This document shows, in pieces, positions 1 through 8,450 of a stretch of 64,000 nucleotides of DNA. Below the pieces are notes generated by a model. It saw only the letters and a program-made list of their open reading frames with translations. It searched no databases and was not told where the DNA came from. The stretch is taken from assembly GCF_018736065.1 (NCBI RefSeq), contig NZ_CP076129.1:682001-746000 (forward strand), in the 5' to 3' direction. The DNA is from Flammeovirga kamogawensis (GTDB lineage Bacteria; Bacteroidota; Bacteroidia; Cytophagales; Flammeovirgaceae). Position 1 is the stretch's first letter. Each line of letters opens with the position of its first letter. Made by a program: the position numbers and the translations under genes.

Positions 1-3000
1 GAATTTACTGTGTTTTCAATATATCCTGCATCAATATAGTTATCACCTATTGCACTTTCTCCTTTCTCTATTGCTATAAAGTGCATCTGCTCTGCTGTAA
101 TTGCTTCTATTGTACTTTCTTGTCCAATTAATTTATAGTCAAAACCAATAGGCGTTACATTTCTAATTTGAATTACTTTCGTTTTATTCTCATTATCAGA
201 AACTACATTAGTAAGCACAACAGGGGGATTTATAAAAGATCCTTCAAAATTATAGGTCTGCCAACTATCGTTTACTGTCAGTTCTCCTTTATCTATTTTT
301 AGGTTGCCAAAAGAGTTAAGTGCAGGTACAACAGCTAAAAAATACAATACTTCTTTATTATGAATTCTGTTCAGGTAATCCCATTCTCTAATTTGAATTT
401 CAAAACCATTTTCGGTACAATTTCTAATACGGTAAGTCGACGGATCACTTCCATTAAAAGATAAAGGTCCTAATGTTACAACTGGTGTTTGTACTAATGG
501 ATTTGTAAAGTTTACTTGTGTCCAAGTATCTGGCTCTAATTGATTGAAAGTAACTTTTCCGTATTGAAATAGTTCACTTTCAGAAGTATAAACATTTAAA
601 TCGAATGGTATAATTGTTTCTCCTGCTCCACAACTATTCTGGATAACTAATTCCCATTGACCATCCCAACTATCGTTATCAATTGCTTGCCATGATAGTG
701 AAGTATTCATTGGTTGCTCTTGTCCGTTTGGTGATCTCCAGAAATAATTATCCTTTAAATTTACATTTGCACTCAATGTAATTTGGTCTCCCCCAAATAC
801 ATCTACAGCAGTAGCATAATAATCTGAATTGTTATTTAATGAATAAGAAATGATATTATCTAGTTCATTTCCATTCTTTTTAATTTGATAAGTAGTACCA
901 TCCGTATCAGATGAGTTATAATTTACTACAAGATTGCCAAAACTATTATTATCAATAATCACGTATTTTTGCTCGTTTATAAATTGATTTAGAGGCAAAA
1001 CATCTTGTATTGGTGTTGTTATAGTAACATCTAATGGCGAGTTTCTATGGTATCCATTTTGAAGACTTAAAGTTCCATCAAGTTCCCATTTATAGGATAA
1101 ATAAGCCTCTACTAATTCTCTCTGAGAATCATTTAATTTTCTATCAAAAATAATTACTTCGGAAATTAAACCATCATGATATCTTGCTTGATTTTTACCT
1201 ACACTAATTTGCCCTAACATTAAAGCATTTTGATTAGAAAGACGATCATCAGCATTTATTTCAAAATCATGCTCTAGTTGACCATTATTGTAAGATTGTA
1301 GTTGTAAACCTTTTTTTGATAAAACTGAAACTTTACTCATTGGAAATAAATTAGGTCCCGAGTTTAATGTTGTAAATCCACCTGATAATGCTTCTTGACC
1401 TGTTTTTGATACTCTATAGAAAAAGCCATCTTCTGTGAGTCCATTCTTATTACCAATAGTATTCGACCAATTATCCACATTATCAATAGTATGAACAACA
1501 AATATTGTCCAATCTTCTTCTAAGAAATCCGTTTCCGAAGCTTCAATAAGTTTTAAGCCACTACTTACCTTGTCTTTTCCAAAAACAACTGCTGGCTTAC
1601 CTCTAAATGCATGGCTTGAATAAACAGGGATTGCACTTTCGTTTAGAATAGACGCGTTCTGTAATCCCGTTGCTTTATTTTCCCAAGTTCTTACTTCAGC
1701 TCCATCTTCTAAAGTAGAATTTGAAATTTGATAGGCATCTAACCAAAGTATAGGGTCTATTTCTAATTCTAATTTATATGTAATTTCATCACCAATACAT
1801 GCTAATGTATTATTAATTGGTTGCCATTCTCCCTCATTTATTTTTGATAAAATGGTAATATCATTAGGGATTACAATAGTATCTGAAACACTGAAAGAGG
1901 TTAAACAAGATGCATTACTTGTAAAATGACAAACAATACTATCTCCTGCATGTAAAAAGTTTTTTGGTAACTCTTTTCCATAATAAGAGACTGCATTACC
2001 GTTCACTTCCCAAATATATTCAGGGCTTACTCCTTCACTTGACACAACTGCTTTTACAACATTTATTTCGTTAAAAAATTTCGCATTATTTGGTAATTGA
2101 AGTTGCAGGTGAGGAGTTAGATCAAAAGACCAATCAATATTAGGCCATGCTTCTGTACTCCAATCAATCATTTCTTGTACTATAGAACAATCTACTCCAA
2201 ACTTAATAGCTTGCTGAATAGACCAATACATATGGTCTGCATAAAGCGGTGCTGATGGATCTAATTCACTAAATATAGGATCTCCATCATTTAAAGTTAT
2301 ATCTATCACCTCAGATTTAGCAATAGGATCTAGGTATTGAGACGCATCAGTATTGTTAATACCGTCCCATCTTTTCCATGTTGAAAGATCATGTTTCTTA
2401 ACCGCTTCTAAAAATTCAGTTAATAATGCTTCTATCACCCATTTTCCTAAACCAGGATATACTTCATCCAATAACGAGGGCCAATACCCAGGACTAAATC
2501 CTTTAAATTGAGACCTTTGGGCATCTGGTTCTTTACCAAAAAAGTACCACGGACCTTGAACTCTAATTCTAAAACCGTAACCATCATTTGGATTAAGATC
2601 TCCAGACCATGTTTTAATTTGATACAACGAAGCTAGACTGTGATAATATCTTAGTACATCGTAAATCCCTGATGAATGAGAACTTAATAAGATGAACTCT
2701 GGTTGGTAATTATAATCAACAGGACCGTTCCACCATTGTTCTCCTTCTCCACCTGCTAAAATCGATTGAAGGTGATACCAAACAGAAGATTCGTACTCAC
2801 CAGTTGCATTTGGTTGGCCATCAAAAGTAAGACAATCCCCATCAACACACCCTGTCATATGAGCAGGTACTTCAAATACGTGTTTTGAGTCGCCATGGAA
2901 CCATTGTCTTGGGTTTGGGTTATCTTCTGCCAAGATATGATCAGGCGCTTTATCTTGAAGATTAAACTCTTGCATAAACTCAAAATTTTTCACGGCCATT

Positions 3001-5159
3001 AATCTTGCTAAACTTGTAGCAGCTAACTCTTGTCCAATATCATCTGATAACGCATTCAACCCTTTTCCTACCTTAGTACGCCAATGATCTACATTAGCAT
3101 TGGGATCTAAATCTGTAGCCCCTTGTGCCTGAAAATATCTATAATTCCATCGGAAAGTTTCATGATAGTACTTCAACTCGTCTATCGCTTCATCTGACAT
3201 TGCCGATAGATTTATAGAAATACCATCGCCTAATTTTGGTAATGATAATAAATGATCTCTCAGGATTTCATAAGCTGCATCAGGATTACGTGTTATTTTC
3301 TCACCACCTTCTTTTATAAATTCAGCATTCTTAACCTCATCGTATGTTTGATTATAGAAGTTGTCTTTATTGAAGGCATCTTTAGGGTGTACCATTGGCA
3401 ACCAATGTTTCCAATCAGGAAATTGAATGGCTAACGGTAAAACAGTTCTATCTTCAAATTTATCTGCATCAAAATAGTCCTTTACACTACTTTCATTTAC
3501 TCCATTTGGGAACATGTATTCTAGCATATCGCTATCATGATCAAGAACGGCATCTAAACCTGCACCTGCTGCCCAATAATCTATACTTTTTCCTTTTAAA
3601 GAAGGCCCCGGTTGATAAGGAGGGTTCCAAGGTCTTCCGTGTCTATTAATATTATCGTGAGTTCCTGATAACGATCTTATATAGCTTGCTATTTTTCTTC
3701 CTTCATTTTCTGAAAGGTTATGAAATTTTGCTCTTTCAATAATAGATTTATTAGAATAAGAAAACAACTCAAGGTCTCTACCATCTTGTGTATGACAATC
3801 TGCACACTTTGCAGACAAAGGTTGGTGTGCCTGTAATTCGTATCCATACCAAAATCCTTTTTGTCCTTCTTCAAGATAATTTGACCATAAATTTCCTTCT
3901 CTCCATAATGTTTCTCCTTCTGCAATAGATTGTTCATCTGTATAAGGTCCTACCCAATCAATTGGTGCTACTTTGGTAAAGAAATCTTCTTCTAAAAGCC
4001 TTGCTTTATTTTCATCAAGAAGGTTAAAATCTATCACTCTAAAACCATTTGAGATAGCATCAGAATGATTAAATTTAAAATAAAAAGTATTTTCTCCTAC
4101 TGATAGATTTTGAGTTGGTATTGATAAACGAATTGTATTAAAACCACCGTGTTGCATACCTCCTCTTGCTTTTTCTTGAGATTGCATAATGACCGATTCA
4201 TGATTTAGGTTATACCATGAACCATTATTGATTTTTACAGAAACTTTATTTTCATAACTCAGATTATTGATCTGTAACCAAAGTTGTTTTGCTGTAGCAA
4301 CTTGCTCTTGAGATAAATCAAAAGATCTTGTTTCAATAGTACCTTGTGCGCCTACTACTTCAATAGGTAAAGGAATACCACACCAATAATCTCTTAATTT
4401 AGAATACTCATATTTAAAAGTTTCAGAGGTTAAGGCTTCATCATATACTTTCACCTCTCCAACGTTCCCTATAAAATACCTCGCGTAATTATTTGCAGAC
4501 CCTATATTAAACTCTGCCAATGTAAAATCACTTGGCGGAATAGAAAGCGTATGTGTTAAAAGGTTTTTTGAATCCCAAAAAACAAGTTCTTCAGTGAGCT
4601 TATTATAATTACAAGCAACAACAATAGATTCTCCCTCTTTTACTTTTGCTCCAGGTACTATCATAGATACTTTACCTAGATAAATTTCAAATTCTCCGTT
4701 AGATTTATAGCGTATGCCAAATCCGTTCTTTTCAATACTAGAATTATTACCAACAAGGTCGTTATTACCGTCAACAATTTCAGCTACACTAAATGCTACT
4801 AAAATCGAAAAACCAGTATTATCAATTGCCTCGCCCGAAAAATCTAACCAAGCATCTGTTTTTATACCATTAAATAAACGGAGGTAATTTCTTGCATTAC
4901 CAAAGTCTAAACCTATCTGTTTACCTGAAGAAATTGACGAAGAAGGAAAAATCACATCTCCTGACCTTGGCGTTGCGTGATTGTTATTCCCAGATAGATC
5001 TGTCCATTTTATCACTTTTCCAGATTCATCTGTAATGACTGATTCATAACTTCTAATAGAAGATAAATGTTGGATGGGTACCTGGGCATTCGCAATTTCT
5101 CCAATCAGTAGAAAACTTAAAAATGGCAATAAGTAGTTCAATAGTAGTAATTTTTTCAT
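1..5159 (-). CDS. Secreted LamG / c-type cytochrome / lectin-like multidomain protein (partial)
   Basis: The gene starts at ATG 5159 with a Sec signal peptide (MKKLLLLNYLLPF...) and stays open to the window edge, so the C-terminus is missing after about 1,719 residues. I see a concanavalin/LamG-like segment near residues 30-250, a beta-sandwich, and a c-type haem motif CADCH at residues 452-456. A long conserved block containing HGRPWNPPYQPGP follows, then a second LamG-like segment from about residue 1130. Two tandem jelly-roll repeats resembling H-type lectins occupy roughly 1530-1715. It is a full-length paralogue of the protein at 48871-53979, which ends in a T9SS sorting domain, so export by T9SS is likely here too. 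Function is unknown; haem plus glycan-binding folds suggests a secreted redox protein acting on or near polysaccharide (inference). It has its own promoter with a five-unit 11-bp repeat array upstream. Confidence 0.88.
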   Translation of the reverse strand, partial: MKKLLLLNYLLPFLSFLLIGEIANAQVPIQHLSSIRSYESVITDESGKVIKWTDLSGNNNHATPRSGDVIFPSSSISSGKQIGLDFGNARNYLRLFNGIKTDAWLDFSGEAIDNTGFSILVAFSVAEIVDGNNDLVGNNSSIEKNGFGIRYKSNGEFEIYLGKVSMIVPGAKVKEGESIVVACNYNKLTEELVFWDSKNLLTHTLSIPPSDFTLAEFNIGSANNYARYFIGNVGEVKVYDEALTSETFKYEYSKLRDYWCGIPLPIEVVGAQGTIETRSFDLSQEQVATAKQLWLQINNLSYENKVSVKINNGSWYNLNHESVIMQSQEKARGGMQHGGFNTIRLSIPTQNLSVGENTFYFKFNHSDAISNGFRVIDFNLLDENKARLLEEDFFTKVAPIDWVGPYTDEQSIAEGETLWREGNLWSNYLEEGQKGFWYGYELQAHQPLSAKCADCHTQDGRDLELFSYSNKSIIERAKFHNLSENEGRKIASYIRSLSGTHDNINRHGRPWNPPYQPGPSLKGKSIDYWAAGAGLDAVLDHDSDMLEYMFPNGVNESSVKDYFDADKFEDRTVLPLAIQFPDWKHWLPMVHPKDAFNKDNFYNQTYDEVKNAEFIKEGGEKITRNPDAAYEILRDHLLSLPKLGDGISINLSAMSDEAIDELKYYHETFRWNYRYFQAQGATDLDPNANVDHWRTKVGKGLNALSDDIGQELAATSLARLMAVKNFEFMQEFNLQDKAPDHILAEDNPNPRQWFHGDSKHVFEVPAHMTGCVDGDCLTFDGQPNATGEYESSVWYHLQSILAGGEGEQWWNGPVDYNYQPEFILLSSHSSGIYDVLRYYHSLASLYQIKTWSGDLNPNDGYGFRIRVQGPWYFFGKEPDAQRSQFKGFSPGYWPSLLDEVYPGLGKWVIEALLTEFLEAVKKHDLSTWKRWDGINNTDASQYLDPIAKSEVIDITLNDGDPIFSELDPSAPLYADHMYWSIQQAIKFGVDCSIVQEMIDWSTEAWPNIDWSFDLTPHLQLQLPNNAKFFNEINVVKAVVSSEGVSPEYIWEVNGNAVSYYGKELPKNFLHAGDSIVCHFTSNASCLTSFSVSDTIVIPNDITILSKINEGEWQPINNTLACIGDEITYKLELEIDPILWLDAYQISNSTLEDGAEVRTWENKATGLQNASILNESAIPVYSSHAFRGKPAVVFGKDKVSSGLKLIEASETDFLEEDWTIFVVHTIDNVDNWSNTIGNKNGLTEDGFFYRVSKTGQEALSGGFTTLNSGPNLFPMSKVSVLSKKGLQLQSYNNGQLEHDFEINADDRLSNQNALMLGQISVGKNQARYHDGLISEVIIFDRKLNDSQRELVEAYLSYKWELDGTLSLQNGYHRNSPLDVTITTPIQDVLPLNQFINEQKYVIIDNNSFGNLVVNYNSSDTDGTTYQIKKNGNELDNIISYSLNNNSDYYATAVDVFGGDQITLSANVNLKDNYFWRSPNGQEQPMNTSLSWQAIDNDSWDGQWELVIQNSCGAGETIIPFDLNVYTSESELFQYGKVTFNQLEPDTWTQVNFTNPLVQTPVVTLGPLSFNGSDPSTYRIRNCTENGFEIQIREWDYLNRIHNKEVLYFLAVVPALNSFGNLKIDKGELTVNDSWQTYNFEGSFINPPVVLTNVVSDNENKTKVIQIRNVTPIGFDYKLIGQESTIEAITAEQMHFIAIEKGESAIGDNYIDAGYIENTVN

Positions 5160-5202
5160 CTCAAATCATTGTAATGGTTAATCTGTATAAAAGCTGATAT
5201 AA

Positions 5203-5271
5203 TAAATGTAAATAAAACACTATAACAGATATTTAATACTCTATTAATCAACTATTAACCAAAGATTAATG
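5203..5271 (-). promoter_or_regulatory. Promoter with five 11-bp-spaced TTAAT heptamers
   Basis: Read toward the gene starting at 5159, heptamers CATTAAT, GGTTAAT, GATTAAT, TATTAAA and TGTTATA begin exactly 11 bp apart (plus-strand starts 5265, 5254, 5243, 5232, 5221). A -7-like box TACATTTA (5210-5203) begins 17 bp after the start of the last heptamer. This is one base off the 16-bp register seen at other promoters in the window. It is the most regular array found and a candidate operator for the SARP-type regulator encoded next door. Confidence 0.7.
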
Positions 5272-5318
5272 ACTACACTATATATTGATTATCAATAACT
5301 TACCTAGGTATTTTCTTA

Positions 5319-7955
5319 CTAAATCTCATGCGATGTTAGGTCTGATTTAAGAAACTCATTATAATCTAAATCAAATTTTTCATTATATAATAAAGAGTAT
5401 TCTTGTTCAAATTTTTCGAACGTATCCTTTGCCATACTGTGCATTCCTTGCAGAGTATAGATTTGGCATTTTATATGAATTGCTTCTTCATTTAAAGCAT
5501 CATATTTTAATATTAAATCACTTATTTTAAGTTTCTCTTTTACTGTTAACGTAATACTATCGCTAATCAAATAATTATGTAACTTTTCAATTATTCCATT
5601 TATAATTTGAGCCATCATTTCCTCCATCCAAGGATACTCAGTACCAAACAATAGTTTACCGTTTTTCAAGATTTTTGTAATCTCTTTAAGGTTCTCTTCT
5701 GACTGCTCTTTTTCTAGTAATTCTTTAAGGTCAAAAAGTGGAAAAGTTACCGTTTTATCAAACTTAAGATTCCAGAAGTCTCCTGTTTTAACAAGGTTAA
5801 TATTACCAATTAACTTAAAAAGTTGTTTTAACTTGGCAATATTTACACTTCTATTATTTCTTGCTTTTTTAAGCGGCATATCACTCCAAAATACCTCTGT
5901 CATTTGATCTACCGTTACACCTCTCCCATTGTGGAATTGTGATAAGATAATCAATAAGAAAATCTGCTTAATAAGTGGTGTAAATTTATTAGAAATATCA
6001 TTACCGTTTTCATCAATTATACGGAAACCACCAAAGAAATTAATTACCGACGTTGCTTTAATATCTTCTTGTAGTTGCTTTATCTCTTGGGATTCTGCTG
6101 CTACTTTTTCTTCTTCTACCTCAACAACAATCTTATCTTTTACTATAGGTAATTTCTTTTCAGAAACCTTAGGTTCAACTTTTATTGTTGTTACTTGTTC
6201 TTTTTCAGCAACTATACTTTTACGCGTCTTGTATTTATATAATGCAAAAGCTACAATACTTAAAAGCAAAGTTCCAATCAAATAGAAAATCCAACTTAAA
6301 CCTTTATCATTAGCAGTAACAACTTGAGTTTGTTCTTCAAAATTCATAAAGTTACCCCCTGTAACATCCAAGGCATATATGTCTACTTTAGTCTTTTTCC
6401 CTTTTCTATTTAACACTATAGAGTACAACTTTTGGTACTCCTTGTCATATTTCAACTCTATAGTTGTTTGCGTATCAAAAAATTCAAAAGGAATATCATT
6501 TGCTATTACTTTAACTTTTCTTGTTGTAATATCAAAAAGCTTCAGTTTTAAATTATTCTTACGCACATGGTTATCAAATGTAAGTGCTAAAAACTGATTT
6601 TTAGCTGTATCCACAACTATATTTCTTGAAACTACAAATGATTCATCTGTTGTTTCCCAAGTTGCTATTTTTCTCGTTTTATGTGTGTTTTCATCAAAAT
6701 CATAAAGATCATAATAGTTTTCTGGGTGAGCTATTTGTTTACCCGTCTTACTACCATATCCGCCAAAAATAAAGTGATGTCCATTGTTTGCTCTTCCACT
6801 ACCTGCAAAATATCTAGGTGATATCTTATCGCCCTTAAAAGATAGATTCTCGAAGGATAATTTATTTAAATCAATTTCTGAAAAGTTATCAGAATATTCA
6901 TAATTACCATACCCTCCAAAAAACAATAGTTCCGTTTGTTTATCATTAATCCAACTTATATGTTGAGTTGTACTTTTTTTATAAGGAAACTCAATAGTTG
7001 CTTTATTCATCTTACTATCTTCCACCCCAAATCGATAAAAATCATTAGTAATAAAGTTATAAAAAATAAGGTCTTTATTTTTCTTCTCTACAACACGTAA
7101 TTTTGAATGATTAAGAAATGGATAATTTCCTGATGTAACGTATACAGGATGTTCTTGATACATATCTTTTCTAAAAAGAGTATCATTTTTCATGAAATAA
7201 TAGTAAGAATATTGTTCGTTAAAATAGAATAAAGAACCATCAATTGCTCTTTTATCTACTTTTTCCCACTTTGATTGTAGTTCGTTTAGCCAAATTCCGT
7301 TAGTAAGTACCCCGTTATAAATCTCGCCTTGTTTACAATTTACAATGGTTCCATTTTTTTCGTTTAATGGCCATTCTAGTTTTTGATTATCTAATTGTAG
7401 TTCAATATTTCTAATAGTGATAGGGGCAACATCATGTACCTTAAAGTATGGGTTGTTATTGGCTCCAAAATAATATTTAAGATTTGTAAATCTCTGTATA
7501 TCAGATAATACTATAGTTTTACTTTGATCTCCAATGGTTAAGCTAATTTTATTCTCAGGTATATTAACTTCTAATCTTAATTTCTTCCACTCGTTTAATG
7601 CTTTTTTCTGATCTTTAAAATTAAACTGAATTGGAGTAATATCATGGTCATATATTAGGCTAAAATTATAATTATCTGGATTATTATAATTGTAGACAAT
7701 ATCAATATTCCTATGGTTACTATCAATTATTCTTAATATGTAACCAAAATAATGTTTACGGGTTTTATTAAATAAAATATCTGTTGATAAGGTCATCAAG
7801 TCATTCGCATTAACTTTACTTTCTTCTAATAAAATTAACGACGTACGTTCTTCTAAGTCATGATCATGACTCTTAAATTTAACCCCTCCTTGGTTTTGTG
7901 CGAATAAAGAAGAAGAAATGATAGTTAAAAATATAGTAAATAAAAAGTGCTTCAT
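5319..7955 (-). CDS. Transmembrane one-component regulator: LamG/kelch sensor with SARP-type (wHTH + BTAD) output
   Basis: Start chosen at ATG 7955 (878 aa): it gives a clean signal sequence (MKHFLFTIFLTIISSSLFAQ), and a TACCTTTG box at 8000-7993 would leave an in-frame upstream ATG at 7982 almost no 5' leader. Residues ~25-200 look like a concanavalin/LamG fold. Residues ~330-450 carry kelch-like FFGGYG and FGGYG repeats. A membrane segment lies at about 552-574, followed by a charged linker. Residues ~635-735 resemble an OmpR/SARP winged helix and ~740-875 the helical bacterial transcriptional activator domain. The predicted topology puts the sensor in the periplasm and the DNA-binding domain in the cytoplasm, as in other membrane one-component regulators. 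It is the only recognisable PUL-type regulator here, and lies between the SusCD operon and a co-regulated secreted protein. Its ligand is unknown, presumably a glycan fragment. Confidence 0.82.
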   Translation of the reverse strand: MKHFLFTIFLTIISSSLFAQNQGGVKFKSHDHDLEERTSLILLEESKVNANDLMTLSTDILFNKTRKHYFGYILRIIDSNHRNIDIVYNYNNPDNYNFSLIYDHDITPIQFNFKDQKKALNEWKKLRLEVNIPENKISLTIGDQSKTIVLSDIQRFTNLKYYFGANNNPYFKVHDVAPITIRNIELQLDNQKLEWPLNEKNGTIVNCKQGEIYNGVLTNGIWLNELQSKWEKVDKRAIDGSLFYFNEQYSYYYFMKNDTLFRKDMYQEHPVYVTSGNYPFLNHSKLRVVEKKNKDLIFYNFITNDFYRFGVEDSKMNKATIEFPYKKSTTQHISWINDKQTELLFFGGYGNYEYSDNFSEIDLNKLSFENLSFKGDKISPRYFAGSGRANNGHHFIFGGYGSKTGKQIAHPENYYDLYDFDENTHKTRKIATWETTDESFVVSRNIVVDTAKNQFLALTFDNHVRKNNLKLKLFDITTRKVKVIANDIPFEFFDTQTTIELKYDKEYQKLYSIVLNRKGKKTKVDIYALDVTGGNFMNFEEQTQVVTANDKGLSWIFYLIGTLLLSIVAFALYKYKTRKSIVAEKEQVTTIKVEPKVSEKKLPIVKDKIVVEVEEEKVAAESQEIKQLQEDIKATSVINFFGGFRIIDENGNDISNKFTPLIKQIFLLIILSQFHNGRGVTVDQMTEVFWSDMPLKKARNNRSVNIAKLKQLFKLIGNINLVKTGDFWNLKFDKTVTFPLFDLKELLEKEQSEENLKEITKILKNGKLLFGTEYPWMEEMMAQIINGIIEKLHNYLISDSITLTVKEKLKISDLILKYDALNEEAIHIKCQIYTLQGMHSMAKDTFEKFEQEYSLLYNEKFDLDYNEFLKSDLTSHEI

Positions 7956-7992
7956 CGATAGTAAGTGTTTAAAAAAATACAACCAAAATGGT

Positions 7993-8000
7993 CAAAGGTA
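7993..8000 (-). promoter_or_regulatory. Candidate -7 box of the regulator gene
   Basis: TACCTTTG on the minus strand matches the Bacteroidota TAnnTTTG consensus exactly. It lies 37 bp upstream of the preferred ATG at 7955. A single TTTTAAC heptamer begins 27 bp upstream of it, in the same register as the arrays at other promoters. In such AT-rich DNA that alone is weak evidence for autoregulation. Confidence 0.5.
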
Positions 8001-8400
8001 AACATCTTAAAATACTTGTAGTTAAAAGTATAATAAATTCTATTTAAAAAAATAATGTGCAATGCCTTAACACATTGTCACAATATCTTAAAATAAATTA
8101 AAACAAAAAAGGTTAATCTGTGCTGAATAATGGTAAATATAAAACCATTTCTATCATAATGATAGATTTAACAGGGATAACATTCTGCAAAATTAATTCT
8201 TTATCAATTATTCAATATAACTTCCTTATACTATATATTATTCTCCACCTAAGATAATTTCTTTTAAAAACATTAATTATTTACCCATTCTTTTAGAGTT
8301 CAATATCAGCTGGAACAATATATCACCTCTTTTTTCTTGAAAATACTGATGATGAATATCAGTAGATTGTTATTTAAATAATATCTTTTTGATGATTATT
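8001..8400. other. Intergenic stretch with no gene recognised
   Basis: This very AT-rich stretch lies between the 3' end of the GH92 operon and the regulator promoter. I see no convincing reading frame, RNA gene or period-11 array. It contains scattered TTAA words only. Confidence 0.5.
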
Positions 8401-8443
8401 TTTTGCCCTCCAAATAAATCAGGGAGTTATTCGGAGGGCAAAA
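8401..8443 (-). terminator. Perfect 11-bp inverted repeat just after the GH92 stop codon
   Basis: TTTTGCCCTCC (8401-8411) pairs perfectly with GGAGGGCAAAA (8433-8443) around a 21-nt loop, 7 bp after the end of the GH92 gene. On the minus strand no U-run follows the stem, so it may be a 3'-end stabilising hairpin rather than a classic intrinsic terminator. Confidence 0.55.
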
Positions 8444-8450
8444 TTTAAAT

